From Candidatus Bipolaricaulota bacterium (lineage in GTDB: Bacteria > Bipolaricaulota > Bipolaricaulia > Bipolaricaulales > Bipolaricaulaceae): 64,000 nt of DNA. The translations under genes were made by a program, and so were the position numbers. Location: positions 1-64,000 of the forward strand of contig JANXBT010000003.1 in assembly GCA_025060415.1 (NCBI GenBank), written 5' to 3'. Shown here piece by piece: positions 17,996 through 26,007 of the stretch (positions are counted from its first letter, which is position 1; each line of letters opens with the position of its first letter). The notes under the pieces were generated by a model, which saw nothing but the letters and a program-made list of their open reading frames with translations, was not told where the DNA came from and made no database searches.

Positions 17996-19113
17996 TGCGC
18001 CGGGCCCTCGCCCTGGCCCAGCGGGGCGAGGGCTACACCCGCCCCAATCCCCTCGTGGGCGCGGTGGTGGTGCGGGATGGGGAGATCGTGGCCGAGGCCT
18101 ACCACGAGCGGTTCGGCGGCCCGCACGCGGAGATCCTGGCCCTGGAGCGGGCGGGCCCGCGGGCCCGCGGCGCCGAACTCTACGTGAACCTCGAGCCCTG
18201 CGTGGATTTCCCCGGCAAGAAAACCCCGTCCTGCACGGAGGCCATCCTCCAGGCGGGCATCCGCAAGGTGGTGATCGCCACCCGCGATCCCAACCCCCAG
18301 GTCCACGGCCGGGGCGTGGCCCGCCTGCGCGAGGCGGGGGTGGAGGTCGTGGAGGGCGTCCTCGCCGAGGAGGCCCGGAAGCTCAACGAGATCTTCTTCC
18401 ATTGGATCACCACGCGCACGCCCTTCGTGGCCCTGAAGCTCGCCCTCACCCTGGACGGCAAGATCGCCAGCGCCACTGGGCGCTCCCGGTGGATCACGGG
18501 GCCGGAGGCCCGCCGGAGGGTGCATGAGCTGCGCCGCCGCTACGCCGCGGTGCTCGTGGGGGCCAACACCGTGCTCGCCGACGACCCCGCGCTCACCGTG
18601 CGGGAGGTGGCGGGCCCACAGCCCTTGCGCGTCGTCTTGGACGGCGCGGGGAGGGTCCCGCCCTCCGCGCGGGTCTTTTCGGGGGAGGCCCCCGCTCTAG
18701 TGGCCACGGCCCGCATGCCCCCCGAAAAGGAGGAGGCGCTGCGGGCGCGGGGCGTGGAGGTCCTGCGCCTCCCCTGCGGTGAAGGCGTGGACCTCCCCAA
18801 GCTGTTGGCGGTCCTGGGCGCGCGGGGCGTGGACTCCCTGCTCGTGGAGGGCGGCGGGGAGGTGGCCTGGTCCTTCCTCGCCCAAGGCCTCGTGCACAAG
18901 ATCTATTTCTTTTACGCGCCCCTCATCCTAGGGGGCAAGGGGGCGGTGCCCGCCGTGGGTGGGGAGGGGTTCCCGGAGCCCGCCCAGGGGATCCGCGTGC
19001 GGGAGGTCCAGCTGGAGCGGGTGGGCGAGGACCTCCTGCTGACGGGCTACCCCGAGTACACCGGCGCGCGCTTGGCCACCTTCGGCACCAACGCCTCGGG
19101 CACGGGCTCGTAG
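17995..19113 (+). CDS. ribD: Bifunctional riboflavin deaminase/reductase RibD
   Basis: The 372-residue two-domain enzyme performs the second and third steps of riboflavin synthesis. The N-terminal deaminase has H44-A-E46 and C69...C80. Ten residues lie between the zinc cysteines (VDFPGKKTPS), where the common PCSHHGRTPPC form has eight. The C-terminal reductase starts near FVALKLALTLDGKIA and includes LLVEGGGEVAWSF. About 17 residues beyond the expected end (after LLLTGYPEY) run into the 3' end of fusA on the other strand, a 67-base convergent overlap. No other rib gene is in the window. Confidence 0.93.
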   Translation: MRRALALAQRGEGYTRPNPLVGAVVVRDGEIVAEAYHERFGGPHAEILALERAGPRARGAELYVNLEPCVDFPGKKTPSCTEAILQAGIRKVVIATRDPNPQVHGRGVARLREAGVEVVEGVLAEEARKLNEIFFHWITTRTPFVALKLALTLDGKIASATGRSRWITGPEARRRVHELRRRYAAVLVGANTVLADDPALTVREVAGPQPLRVVLDGAGRVPPSARVFSGEAPALVATARMPPEKEEALRARGVEVLRLPCGEGVDLPKLLAVLGARGVDSLLVEGGGEVAWSFLAQGLVHKIYFFYAPLILGGKGAVPAVGGEGFPEPAQGIRVREVQLERVGEDLLLTGYPEYTGARLATFGTNASGTGS

Positions 19114-21104
19114 CGCTCAAAGCGCAGGGTGAAGGAGCCGCGGCCGCTGGTGAGGCTGCGGAGGGTCGTGGCGTAGCCGAAAAGCTCCGCCAGGGGGACG
19201 CGGGCCACCACCACCGCGGAGCTCCCTTTCTGTTCCAAGGCCAGGAGCTTCCCCCGCCGGGCGGCGAGGTCGCCCACCACGGCGCCCACGCTTGCCTCGG
19301 GCACGGCGGCCTCCACGCGCATCACGGGCTCCAAAAGGAGGGTTCCCAGCTTGGCGAGGGCCTCGCGCAGGGCCTGGGCCGCGCAGGTGCGGAAGGCCTG
19401 CTCGGAGGAGTCCACCTCGTGGTAGGAGCCGTCGAGGAGGATGAACTTGAGGTCCACCACGGGGAAGCCCAAGGGGCCCTGGGCCATGGCCTCCGCCAGG
19501 CCCTTGCGCACCGCCGGGATGTACTCCTTGGGCACGCGGCCGCCCACCACCCGGCTTTCAAACTCCAGCCCTGTTCCGGGCGCGGCGGGCTCGACGCGGA
19601 AGAGGAGGTGGGCGTACTGGCCCCGGCCGCCCGTCTGCTTCACGTGCTTGTGCTCGAACTCCCCGGCCCGCAGCGGCGTCTCCCGGTAGGCCACCTGGGG
19701 CGCCCCGGCCACCACCTCCACCCCGAACTCCCGCCGCAGCCGGTCCACCACGATTTCCAGGTGCAGCTCGCCCATGCCGGAGACCACGAGCTCGCCGGTT
19801 TCCGGATCCGCCCGCAGGGCGAGGGTGGGGTCCTCCGCGGCCAGGGCGGCGAGGGCCCGGGAGAGGCGATCCGCATCGGTGCGGCGCGCCGGGGAAACGG
19901 CCAGGTCCAACACGGGCGCCGGGAACTCCATGGCCTCCAGGAGGATGGGGGCCGCGGGATCGCACAGGGTGTCGCCGGTGTGGGCCTCCTCCAGCCCCAC
20001 CAGGGCCCCGACCTCGCCGGCGCCCAACTCCTCCACGGGCAGGCGCTCGTCCGCGTGCACGCGGAACAGGTGCCCCACGCGCTGCACCTCCCCCCGGCCG
20101 GCGTGGAGCACGGAAGCCCCGCTCCGCAGGACCCCGGAATAAACCCGCACGAAGTAGACCTTCCCCACGTGGCGGTCCGCTTGGATCTTGAAGATCAGGG
20201 CGGAAAGGGGCTCCTCCGGGCTGGGCGCGCGCGCCACGGGTTGGCCCGCCCAGGTCCCCCGCACGGCGGGGAGGTCGGCGGGCGAGGGAAGGAGCTCCAC
20301 CACGGCGTCGAGGAGGCGGCGCACGCCCTTGAGCTGGGCCGCGGAGCCCGCGAAGACGGGCACGATTTTCCCGGCGAGGGTGGCCCGGCGCAGCGCCGCC
20401 CGCAGCTCTTCGGGGGATGCTTCCCCGGCCAAAAAGAGCTCGAGGAACCGGTCGTCGGCCTCGGCCACGGCCTCCAGGAGCCGTTCCCGCGCGGCCTCCG
20501 CGTCCCGCCGGAGCTCCGCAGGGATGGGGAGGCGCGGGGGCTCCGCCCCGTGCTCGCCCTCCTCAAGGAGGATGGCCTCCAGGGTGAGGAGGTCGATGAG
20601 CCCCCGGAAGCCGTCCTCCGCGCCGATGGGGAGCACGAGGGGCACGGGGTTGGCCCCCAGATCGCGGCGCATCTCCTCCAGGACGCCGAAGAAGTCGGCG
20701 CCCACGCGGTCCATCTTGTTCACGAAGGCGAGGCGAGGGACGCCGTAGCGCTCGGCCTGGCGCCAGATGGCCTCGGACTGGGCCTCCACCCCGCCCACGG
20801 CGCAAAACAGCGCGATCATCCCGTCCACCACGCGCAGGGCTCGTTCCACTTCGGCCGTGAAGTCCACGTGGCCAGGGGTGTCGATGAGGTTGATGGCGTG
20901 GCCTTTCCAGGGGAGGGTGGTGGCCGCGGCGGTGATGGTGATGCCGCGCTCGCGCTCTTGAGGCATCCAGTCCAGGGTGGCCTCGCCCGCGTCCACCGCG
21001 CCGAAGCGGTGCTTCCTCCCGGAGAGGAAGAGCATGGCCTCGGAAAGGGTGGTCTTGCCGGCATCGATGTGCGCGGCGATCCCGATGTTGCGAATCCTGG
21101 ACAT
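19047..21104 (-). CDS. fusA: Elongation factor G, mtEFG2/spdEFG2-like
   Basis: The 685-residue translational GTPase has G1 AHIDAGKTT, G3 DTPGHVDF and G4 NKMD, then domains II to V. The segment DWMPQERERGITI plus TPGHVDFTAEVERALRVVDG resembles the mitochondrial EF-G2 and spirochaete second EF-G group. That group acts in ribosome recycling rather than translocation; the assignment is an inference from motif resemblance. I start it at ATG 21104 (MSRIRNIGIAAH), preceded by GAAGG, not at the in-frame ATG 18 bases upstream. It is convergent with ribD and stands apart from any str operon. Confidence 0.88.
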   Translation of the reverse strand: MSRIRNIGIAAHIDAGKTTLSEAMLFLSGRKHRFGAVDAGEATLDWMPQERERGITITAAATTLPWKGHAINLIDTPGHVDFTAEVERALRVVDGMIALFCAVGGVEAQSEAIWRQAERYGVPRLAFVNKMDRVGADFFGVLEEMRRDLGANPVPLVLPIGAEDGFRGLIDLLTLEAILLEEGEHGAEPPRLPIPAELRRDAEAARERLLEAVAEADDRFLELFLAGEASPEELRAALRRATLAGKIVPVFAGSAAQLKGVRRLLDAVVELLPSPADLPAVRGTWAGQPVARAPSPEEPLSALIFKIQADRHVGKVYFVRVYSGVLRSGASVLHAGRGEVQRVGHLFRVHADERLPVEELGAGEVGALVGLEEAHTGDTLCDPAAPILLEAMEFPAPVLDLAVSPARRTDADRLSRALAALAAEDPTLALRADPETGELVVSGMGELHLEIVVDRLRREFGVEVVAGAPQVAYRETPLRAGEFEHKHVKQTGGRGQYAHLLFRVEPAAPGTGLEFESRVVGGRVPKEYIPAVRKGLAEAMAQGPLGFPVVDLKFILLDGSYHEVDSSEQAFRTCAAQALREALAKLGTLLLEPVMRVEAAVPEASVGAVVGDLAARRGKLLALEQKGSSAVVVARVPLAELFGYATTLRSLTSGRGSFTLRFERYEPVPEALVPKVAKRAPVYSG

Positions 21105-21152
21105 AGCTAACCTTCGTTCCATGTTGGCCTCCGGGCTTTCCCGCGGAGCGGC

Positions 21153-21176
21153 AAAAGAAAAGGGCCTTTCCGGCCC
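21153..21176 (-). terminator. Possible attenuator hairpin in the fusA leader
   Basis: On the minus strand GGGCC-GGAAA-GGCCC is followed by TTTTCTTTT. It lies 49 bases upstream of the fusA start and downstream of a plausible fusA promoter, so it would stop transcription before the gene unless relieved. Confidence 0.55.
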
Positions 21177-21189
21177 GCAGGATGGGCCA

Positions 21190-21217
21190 AGGATACCCGT
21201 GGGCCGGGGCGGCGCAA
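21190..21217 (-). promoter_or_regulatory. Putative fusA promoter (TTGCGC-16-TATCCT)
   Basis: Read on the minus strand, TTGCGC at 21217-21212 and TATCCT at 21195-21190 are separated by 16 bases and lie just before the leader hairpin. Confidence 0.45.
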
Positions 21218-21241
21218 GGCCCGGGACGGGAGGCCCCGTGC

Positions 21242-21270
21242 TTGCCCGGTTTGGGGAGGCTCACTACGAT
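21242..21270 (+). promoter_or_regulatory. tRNA-CAT promoter (TTGCCC-17-TACGAT)
   Basis: TTGCCC at 21242-21247 and TACGAT at 21265-21270 are spaced by 17 bases. Transcription would begin near 21277, about 5 bases before the tRNA. Confidence 0.65.
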
Positions 21271-21281
21271 AAAAGTTCGGT

Positions 21282-21353
21282 GGGCCCGTAGCTCAGGGGT
21301 AGAGCAGCCGGCTCATAACCGGTGGGTCGCAGGTTCGATCCCTGCCGGGCCCA
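21282..21353 (+). tRNA. tRNA with CAT anticodon (Met, or Ile2 if lysidine-modified)
   Basis: The acceptor stem GGGCCCG pairs with CGGGCCC (21346-21352). The anticodon stem-loop is CCGG-CTCATAA-CCGG, giving CAT, and the T loop is GGTTCGATC. The CCA end is not encoded. The anticodon stem resembles elongator tRNA-Met, but the GGGCCCG acceptor also occurs in tRNA-Ile2, so identity stays open. Confidence 0.93.
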
Positions 21354-21358
21354 GGACC

Positions 21359-21910
21359 ATGCGCAAGCTTTTTCTTTCCGCGGGCGGCGCGGCCCGGGGC
21401 GAGCCGGCCGTGGCCGCCATCGGCGTCGTCCTCACCGACCCGCAGGGGCGCGTCCTGGAGCGCCTGGGGAAGTGCATCGGCCGCGCCAACGCCGAGGTCG
21501 CGGAGTACCGGGCCATCCTGGAGGGCCTGCGCCTGGCCCTCCAGCGCCAGCCCGAGGAGCTCGTCCTGTTCAGCGACAACCACCAGGTCGTGAACCAGCT
21601 TTGTGGCACCCTTTCCCCGCGCGACCCCGCCGTGCAGCACCTGAACAAGCTCGCCCAGGAGCTCCTGCGGCGCTTCCCCCGGGCGCGGGTGAGCTACGTG
21701 GACCCCGAGGCCAACCGGGCGGCGCGGCGCCTGGCCGAGCTCGCCCTGCACGAGGAGCGCCGCACCGAGCGCGAGCGCCAGCTCCTGCGCCAGGAGATCC
21801 TGGCCCTCCTGGAGGAGCTCTCCCTGGAGGATCTCCGGCGGGTCCACGGCTTCCTTTTGAGCTTTCAGCGGGAGCGGGCCGATGCGCATCGTCCTCCAGC
21901 GGGTGCGTGA
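21359..21910 (+). CDS. RNase H-like (RVT_3 fold) protein with incomplete active site
   Basis: The 183-residue protein has an RNase HI-type domain at residues 1-130 and a helical tail. The conserved frame is visible: SAGGAARGEP, AEVAEYRAILEGLRLAL with E49, and VLFSDNHQVV with D73. The first catalytic Asp (normally DGxxxGNPG) is Gly at position 9 or 10, and the last (N-x-x-A-D) is R123. Two of the four metal-binding acids are therefore missing and it may be inactive. The ATG lies 5 bases after the tRNA 3' end, so tRNA processing alone would give a nearly leaderless mRNA. It overlaps dtd by 29 bases. Confidence 0.8.
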   Translation: MRKLFLSAGGAARGEPAVAAIGVVLTDPQGRVLERLGKCIGRANAEVAEYRAILEGLRLALQRQPEELVLFSDNHQVVNQLCGTLSPRDPAVQHLNKLAQELLRRFPRARVSYVDPEANRAARRLAELALHEERRTERERQLLRQEILALLEELSLEDLRRVHGFLLSFQRERADAHRPPAGA

Positions 21911-22331
21911 GGCCTGGGTGCGGGTGGAGGGGCAGGAGGTGGCGCGCATCGGCCCCGGCCTCCTCCTTTTGGTGGGGATCGGCCGCGCCGACGACGAGGG
22001 GGAGGTGCGCTTCTGGGCCAAGCGCATCCCTGATCTGCGCGTCTTTTCCGACGCGGAGGGCAAACTCAACCGCTCCCTGCGGGAGGTGGGCGGGGAGATC
22101 CTTTGCGTCTCGCAATTCACGCTCTATGGGGATGCGTTGGCGGGGCGGAGGCCCAGTTTTGATGGGGCCGCGCCGGCCGCGCAGGCCCGCGCCCTCTATG
22201 AACTCTTCCTCCAGGCCCTGGCTGCGGAGGGCGTGCCCGTGCGCACCGGGGTGTTCGGCGCCCACATGGAGGTGGGCCTCGTGAACGATGGGCCGGTGAC
22301 CTTGATTCTGGAGCGTCCCCCGGCAAAATAG
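21882..22331 (+). CDS. dtd: D-aminoacyl-tRNA deacylase
   Basis: The 149-residue protein is a typical DTD, which removes D-amino acids from tRNA. Signature motifs are MRIVLQRV at the N-terminus, SQFTLYGD near residue 78 and NDGPVTLILE near the C-terminus, the two strands forming the chiral-proofreading site. Its start lies inside the RNase H-like gene, so the two are co-translated. rpmF follows after 19 bases. Confidence 0.95.
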   Translation: MRIVLQRVREAWVRVEGQEVARIGPGLLLLVGIGRADDEGEVRFWAKRIPDLRVFSDAEGKLNRSLREVGGEILCVSQFTLYGDALAGRRPSFDGAAPAAQARALYELFLQALAAEGVPVRTGVFGAHMEVGLVNDGPVTLILERPPAK

Positions 22332-22350
22332 CGCCGCCAAAGGAGGGGAC

Positions 22351-22539
22351 ATGGCGGCCGTTCCGAAGTCCCGTAGATCGCATCGGGAAGTGCGTCTGCG
22401 CCGCACCCATTGGCGGGCCAAGCTCCAGGCGGCCACGGAGTGCCCCCACTGCCACCAGTTCCGCCTGCCCCACCGGGTCTGCCCGCACTGCGGTTACTAC
22501 AACGGGATGCAGGTTCTGGCGGGGAAGGAGAAGGGGTGA
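22351..22539 (+). CDS. rpmF: 50S ribosomal protein L32
   Basis: The 62-residue protein begins MAAVPKSRRSHREVRLRRTHW, the basic L32 N-terminus, and has the zinc ribbon CPHC...CPHC at residues 31-49. AAAGGAGGGG precedes ATG 22351. Its stop is one base from the convergent MFS gene stop. Confidence 0.96.
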   Translation: MAAVPKSRRSHREVRLRRTHWRAKLQAATECPHCHQFRLPHRVCPHCGYYNGMQVLAGKEKG

Positions 22540-22540
22540 G

Positions 22541-23809
22541 CTAGGGGGAGGGGCGGCCCTCCACAAGGAAGATGGGCAGGGTGAGGAAGAGGAGGGCGGC
22601 CCCGGAAAGGAACGGCGCGGCGTAGCCGAACGCATCCGCCAAGTACCCGCCCAGCGCCGCGCCGATCACGTTGCCCAGCCCGGCCACGGCGTTGTACAGC
22701 CCCAGGCTTTGCCCCCGCAGCTCGGCCGGGGCCAGGCGCGACACCAGCGCCGTGGTGGCCAGCTGAAAAAAGGACCAGGTGATCCCGGCCAGGGCGAAGA
22801 GGAGGGGGAGGAGCCAGGGCGTGGCCCCGCGGCCCACGGCGGCGAACCCCGCGAAGATCCCCACCCGCACGAGGAGGGCGAAGGCCAGCGCCGGCCGGTG
22901 CCCCCAGCCGGCGATGGCCCGCCGGGCCCAGTCGTAGGCGAAAATCCCCAGGGCGTGGTGGGCCACGTAGAGGGCGAACACCAGCTCGTTGGGCCACCCC
23001 AGCTTCTGCCGCAGGAACACCGGGAAGGGCGCGAACACCAGGGCGAACCCCACAAAGGAGAGGAGCTCGCCGTAGTAGCACAGCACGAGCTCCGGGCCGA
23101 AGGCCGTGCGCCCCTGCAGGAAGCGCAGGAGCTGGCGGGGGCTTAGGGCCTCCAGGAGGTAGGTGGGGCCGTAGCGCAGCCGCTCCACCACGTACGTGCC
23201 CAGGCCCAGGGTCCAGTCCCAAAAGCCCGCGCGGCCCTGGGCGCGGGGCTCGGGCAGGCTGCGGAGGGCCAAAAGCCCGGAGAGCCCGGCCACGAGGGCG
23301 AGGAGAAGGGCCAGGGAGCGCAGGCCCCAGCCCTCCCCTACAAAGCGGGCCAGCAGGGTGGTCCAGACCGCGCCGAGGATCAGGCCTGCGGTCCACCCCA
23401 CCCCGCCAAAGGCGTTGAACCGCCCGATCTCCCGCTCCCAGCGCTCCCGCGGGAAGGCGGAGAGGACCAGGAGGGTGGCGGCGGTGCCCGCGGCCATCCA
23501 CAGGAACGTGGCCCCGGCGTTGAGGGGAAAGAGGGCCCCGCGGCGCGCCAGGAAGGCCAAGAGGGCGTAGCACGCGGCCACCCCCCAAAAGCCCAAAAGC
23601 ACGAGGGGCCGGCGGCGGGCGCTCAGGTCCGCGAACTTCCCCCAAAACAGGCTGGCCACGATGTGGGTGGCGCTGCCCACCGCCGCCAAAAGCCCGACCT
23701 CGCCCGCGCCCGCCCCCAGGAAGTAGGCGTAAAGGGGCAGGAGCTGGGAGAACGCGCCCAGCGCCACGTTCACCGCGAGGAACGCCCAGTACCAGCCCGG
23801 CGCGCTCAT
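22541..23809 (-). CDS. MFS transporter
   Basis: The 422-residue protein has about 12 transmembrane segments and the MFS loop motif between helices 2 and 3 (GKFADLSARRRPLV). It is the last gene of a minus-strand operon (upp, SDR, TIM-barrel protein, MFS), and its ATG overlaps the previous stop (ATGA). The substrate is unknown. The neighbours suggest a nucleoside, base or sugar-related compound, but this is only an inference. Confidence 0.88.
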   Translation of the reverse strand: MSAPGWYWAFLAVNVALGAFSQLLPLYAYFLGAGAGEVGLLAAVGSATHIVASLFWGKFADLSARRRPLVLLGFWGVAACYALLAFLARRGALFPLNAGATFLWMAAGTAATLLVLSAFPRERWEREIGRFNAFGGVGWTAGLILGAVWTTLLARFVGEGWGLRSLALLLALVAGLSGLLALRSLPEPRAQGRAGFWDWTLGLGTYVVERLRYGPTYLLEALSPRQLLRFLQGRTAFGPELVLCYYGELLSFVGFALVFAPFPVFLRQKLGWPNELVFALYVAHHALGIFAYDWARRAIAGWGHRPALAFALLVRVGIFAGFAAVGRGATPWLLPLLFALAGITWSFFQLATTALVSRLAPAELRGQSLGLYNAVAGLGNVIGAALGGYLADAFGYAAPFLSGAALLFLTLPIFLVEGRPSP

Positions 23810-24609
23810 AGCGGGTCGAGGAGGGCCAGGCTGCGGCGGAGGCCGTCCGGATCGGGGAGCTCCAGGACGATCCGGCCCTGGAAGCCGTGGTCCGCGAGGG
23901 CCCGGAGGGCCTCGCGCCAGGGCGCGGTGCCCTCGTCCAAGGGCAGGTGGGCGTCCCAGTCGCCCCGGTTGTCGTGGAGGTGCACGTGGAGCAGGCGGCC
24001 CGCGATCCGGGCGATGTGCTCCCGCGGCGCCCCGCCCAGGGTGTGGAGGTGCCCCAGGTCAAAACAGGCCCAAAGTTCGGGGAACTCCGCGAGGACGGCG
24101 GCGTGCTCCTCGGCGGTCTGGACCAGCCCGCGGTCCCGGCCGTTCCCCAGGTTCTCCAGGGCCAGCCGCACCCCCAGGCGCGCCGCCCGGGGCAGGAGCA
24201 CCCCCAGGGCGAACCGCAGGAGGTCCCAGCTGCGCGCGTGCCACTCGGGGAAGGGCACGTACTCCGCGGGGAGGCGGCCCGGATGGATGACCATCACCTC
24301 CGCCCCGATCTCGGCGGTCAGGTCCAGGCTGCGCACGAGCTCCCGCAGGGAGGCGGCGGCCACGGCGCGCACGGGCCAGGTCAGGTTCACCCCGTGGATG
24401 GGCATGTGCAGGGAGAGCCGGAGGCCGTTTTCCCCCAGGGCGCGCAGGCGGCGGCGGTCCGCGGGGGAGAGCTCGTCGGGGTGGGCGATGCCCGGGTCCG
24501 CCCGCAGCTCCACCCCGCCCAGCCCCAGCTCCTGGGCCAGCTCCACCCAGGCCCAGAGGTCCCGGCCCGGGACGTGGAAGGTGGCCAGCCCCAGCCGCGC
24601 GCGGTCCAT
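23806..24609 (-). CDS. Sugar phosphate isomerase/epimerase-like TIM barrel protein
   Basis: The 267-residue protein matches the AP-endonuclease-2/xylose isomerase-like TIM barrel (PF01261). Metal-site segments are visible: GVELRADPG, HMPIHGVNLTW, VMVIHPGR, LALENLGNG, WACFDLGHLH and HVHLHDNRGD. I start it at ATG 24609 (MDRARLGLATFHVPG), just after the SDR stop. The substrate is unknown. It sits in the upp operon, coupled to the MFS gene by an ATGA overlap. Confidence 0.85.
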   Translation of the reverse strand: MDRARLGLATFHVPGRDLWAWVELAQELGLGGVELRADPGIAHPDELSPADRRRLRALGENGLRLSLHMPIHGVNLTWPVRAVAAASLRELVRSLDLTAEIGAEVMVIHPGRLPAEYVPFPEWHARSWDLLRFALGVLLPRAARLGVRLALENLGNGRDRGLVQTAEEHAAVLAEFPELWACFDLGHLHTLGGAPREHIARIAGRLLHVHLHDNRGDWDAHLPLDEGTAPWREALRALADHGFQGRIVLELPDPDGLRRSLALLDPL

Positions 24610-24610
24610 G

Positions 24611-25348
24611 TCAGTCCATGCGCAGGCCGCCGTTGATGGAGAGGGTGGCGCCCGTGATGTAGCCCGCCTCCTCCGAGCAGAGGAAGGCGATGAGGGCGGC
24701 CACCTCCTCGGGCTGGGCCACCCGCCCCAGGGGGATCTGGCGGAGGATCTCCGGCCCGCGGGCGCGCAGCTGCTCCCGGTTGATGTCGGTGTCCACAAAG
24801 CCGGGGCAGACCGCGTTCACCGTGATCCCGTGGGGCGCGAGGGCCAGGGCGAAGGACTTGGTGAGGCCCAAAAGGCCGGCCTTGGCCGCGGCGTAGTGGA
24901 CGCCGTGGGGCGAGCCCGTGAGGGCCCGCAGGGAGGAGACGTTCACGATCCGCCCGAACCCCGCGGCCTTCATGTAGGGCACGGCGGCCTGGATGAACAA
25001 AAACGGCGCGGTGAGCCCCACCTGGATCATACGCTCCCAATCGGCAAGGGAGAGGCTTTCCGGGGGGACCCGCTGCACGTAGCCCGCGTTGTTCACTAAA
25101 ACGTGCAGCCCCCCGAGCGCGGCGGCCACCTCGTCCACCACGGGCTTGATGCGGGCCAGCTCCGTCAGGTCCAAGGGGATGGCCAAGGCCCGGCGGCCCA
25201 GGGCTTCCACCTCTGCCGCCACCCGCTCCGCCTCCGCGCGCGCGGACCGATAGGTGAAGGCCACATCCAAGCCCATCTGGGCCAGGCGGCGGACGGTGGC
25301 CGCGCCGATCCCCCGGGAGCCGCCCGTGACCAAAGCCACGCGGTTCAT
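24611..25348 (-). CDS. SDR-family oxidoreductase, FabG-like
   Basis: The 245-residue short-chain dehydrogenase has the cofactor motif TGGSRGIGAA near residue 8, NNAG near residue 90, the catalytic Ser in NVSSLRAL, and Y-x-x-x-K as YAAAKAG. It ends GYITGATLSINGGLRMD, very close to FabG (3-oxoacyl-ACP reductase). The genomic setting with upp and a sugar-like isomerase does not support a fatty-acid role specifically. I use ATG 25348, which overlaps the upp stop. Confidence 0.88.
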   Translation of the reverse strand: MNRVALVTGGSRGIGAATVRRLAQMGLDVAFTYRSARAEAERVAAEVEALGRRALAIPLDLTELARIKPVVDEVAAALGGLHVLVNNAGYVQRVPPESLSLADWERMIQVGLTAPFLFIQAAVPYMKAAGFGRIVNVSSLRALTGSPHGVHYAAAKAGLLGLTKSFALALAPHGITVNAVCPGFVDTDINREQLRARGPEILRQIPLGRVAQPEEVAALIAFLCSEEAGYITGATLSINGGLRMD

Positions 25349-25968
25349 GTGCCGAACAGGCGGTCGCCGGCGTCGCCCAGCCCCGGCCGGATGTACCCGT
25401 GGGGGTCGAGCTCCCGGTCCAGGGCGGCGGCGTACACGGGCACGTCGGGGTGGGCCCGGGCCATGGCCCGCACCCCCTCCGGCGCGGCCACCAGGCACAG
25501 GAAGCGGATGTCCCGCCCGCCCCGCTCCTTCACCAGCTGCACGGCGTGCACGGCCGAGCCCCCCGTGGCCAGCATGGGGTCCACCACGATCACCAGGGCC
25601 TCCGCCAGGTTCGGCGGCAGCTTCACGAAGTACTGCACGGGCTTCAGGGTGGCGGGATCGCGGTAGAGCCCGATGTGCCCCACGTAGGCGCTGGGGATGA
25701 GGGAGAGGACGCCGTCCAGCATGACGATCCCGGCCCGGAGGATGGGCACGAGGACCACGGGCCGGGCCAGCTCCACCCCCTGCGTGCGCTCAAAGGGCGT
25801 CTCCACCTCCACCGGCCGCACCGGGAAGTCCCGGGTGATCTCGTAGACCATGAGGGCCGTGAGCTCCTCCAGGATCTGGCGGAACTGCAGCCGGTCCGTG
25901 CGCTTGTCCCGGAGCTTGGTGAGCTTGGCTTGGATCAAAGGATGCCGCACCAGCACCAGGTTGTCCAT
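25345..25968 (-). CDS. upp: Uracil phosphoribosyltransferase
   Basis: The 207-residue enzyme converts uracil and PRPP to UMP in pyrimidine salvage. Landmarks are NLVLVRHPLIQAKLTKLRD, the PRPP loop VDPMLATGGSAVHAV near residue 128, and the C-terminal uracil-binding YIRPGLGDAGDRLFGT. It is the first gene of the operon, and its ATGA links it to the SDR gene. The pyrimidine phosphorylase at 58 kb would supply its substrate. Confidence 0.95.
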   Translation of the reverse strand: MDNLVLVRHPLIQAKLTKLRDKRTDRLQFRQILEELTALMVYEITRDFPVRPVEVETPFERTQGVELARPVVLVPILRAGIVMLDGVLSLIPSAYVGHIGLYRDPATLKPVQYFVKLPPNLAEALVIVVDPMLATGGSAVHAVQLVKERGGRDIRFLCLVAAPEGVRAMARAHPDVPVYAAALDRELDPHGYIRPGLGDAGDRLFGT

Positions 25969-26007
25969 GGCCGCCGAAGGTTATCCCTAGGGGGGCCGCC
26001 CGCCAAC

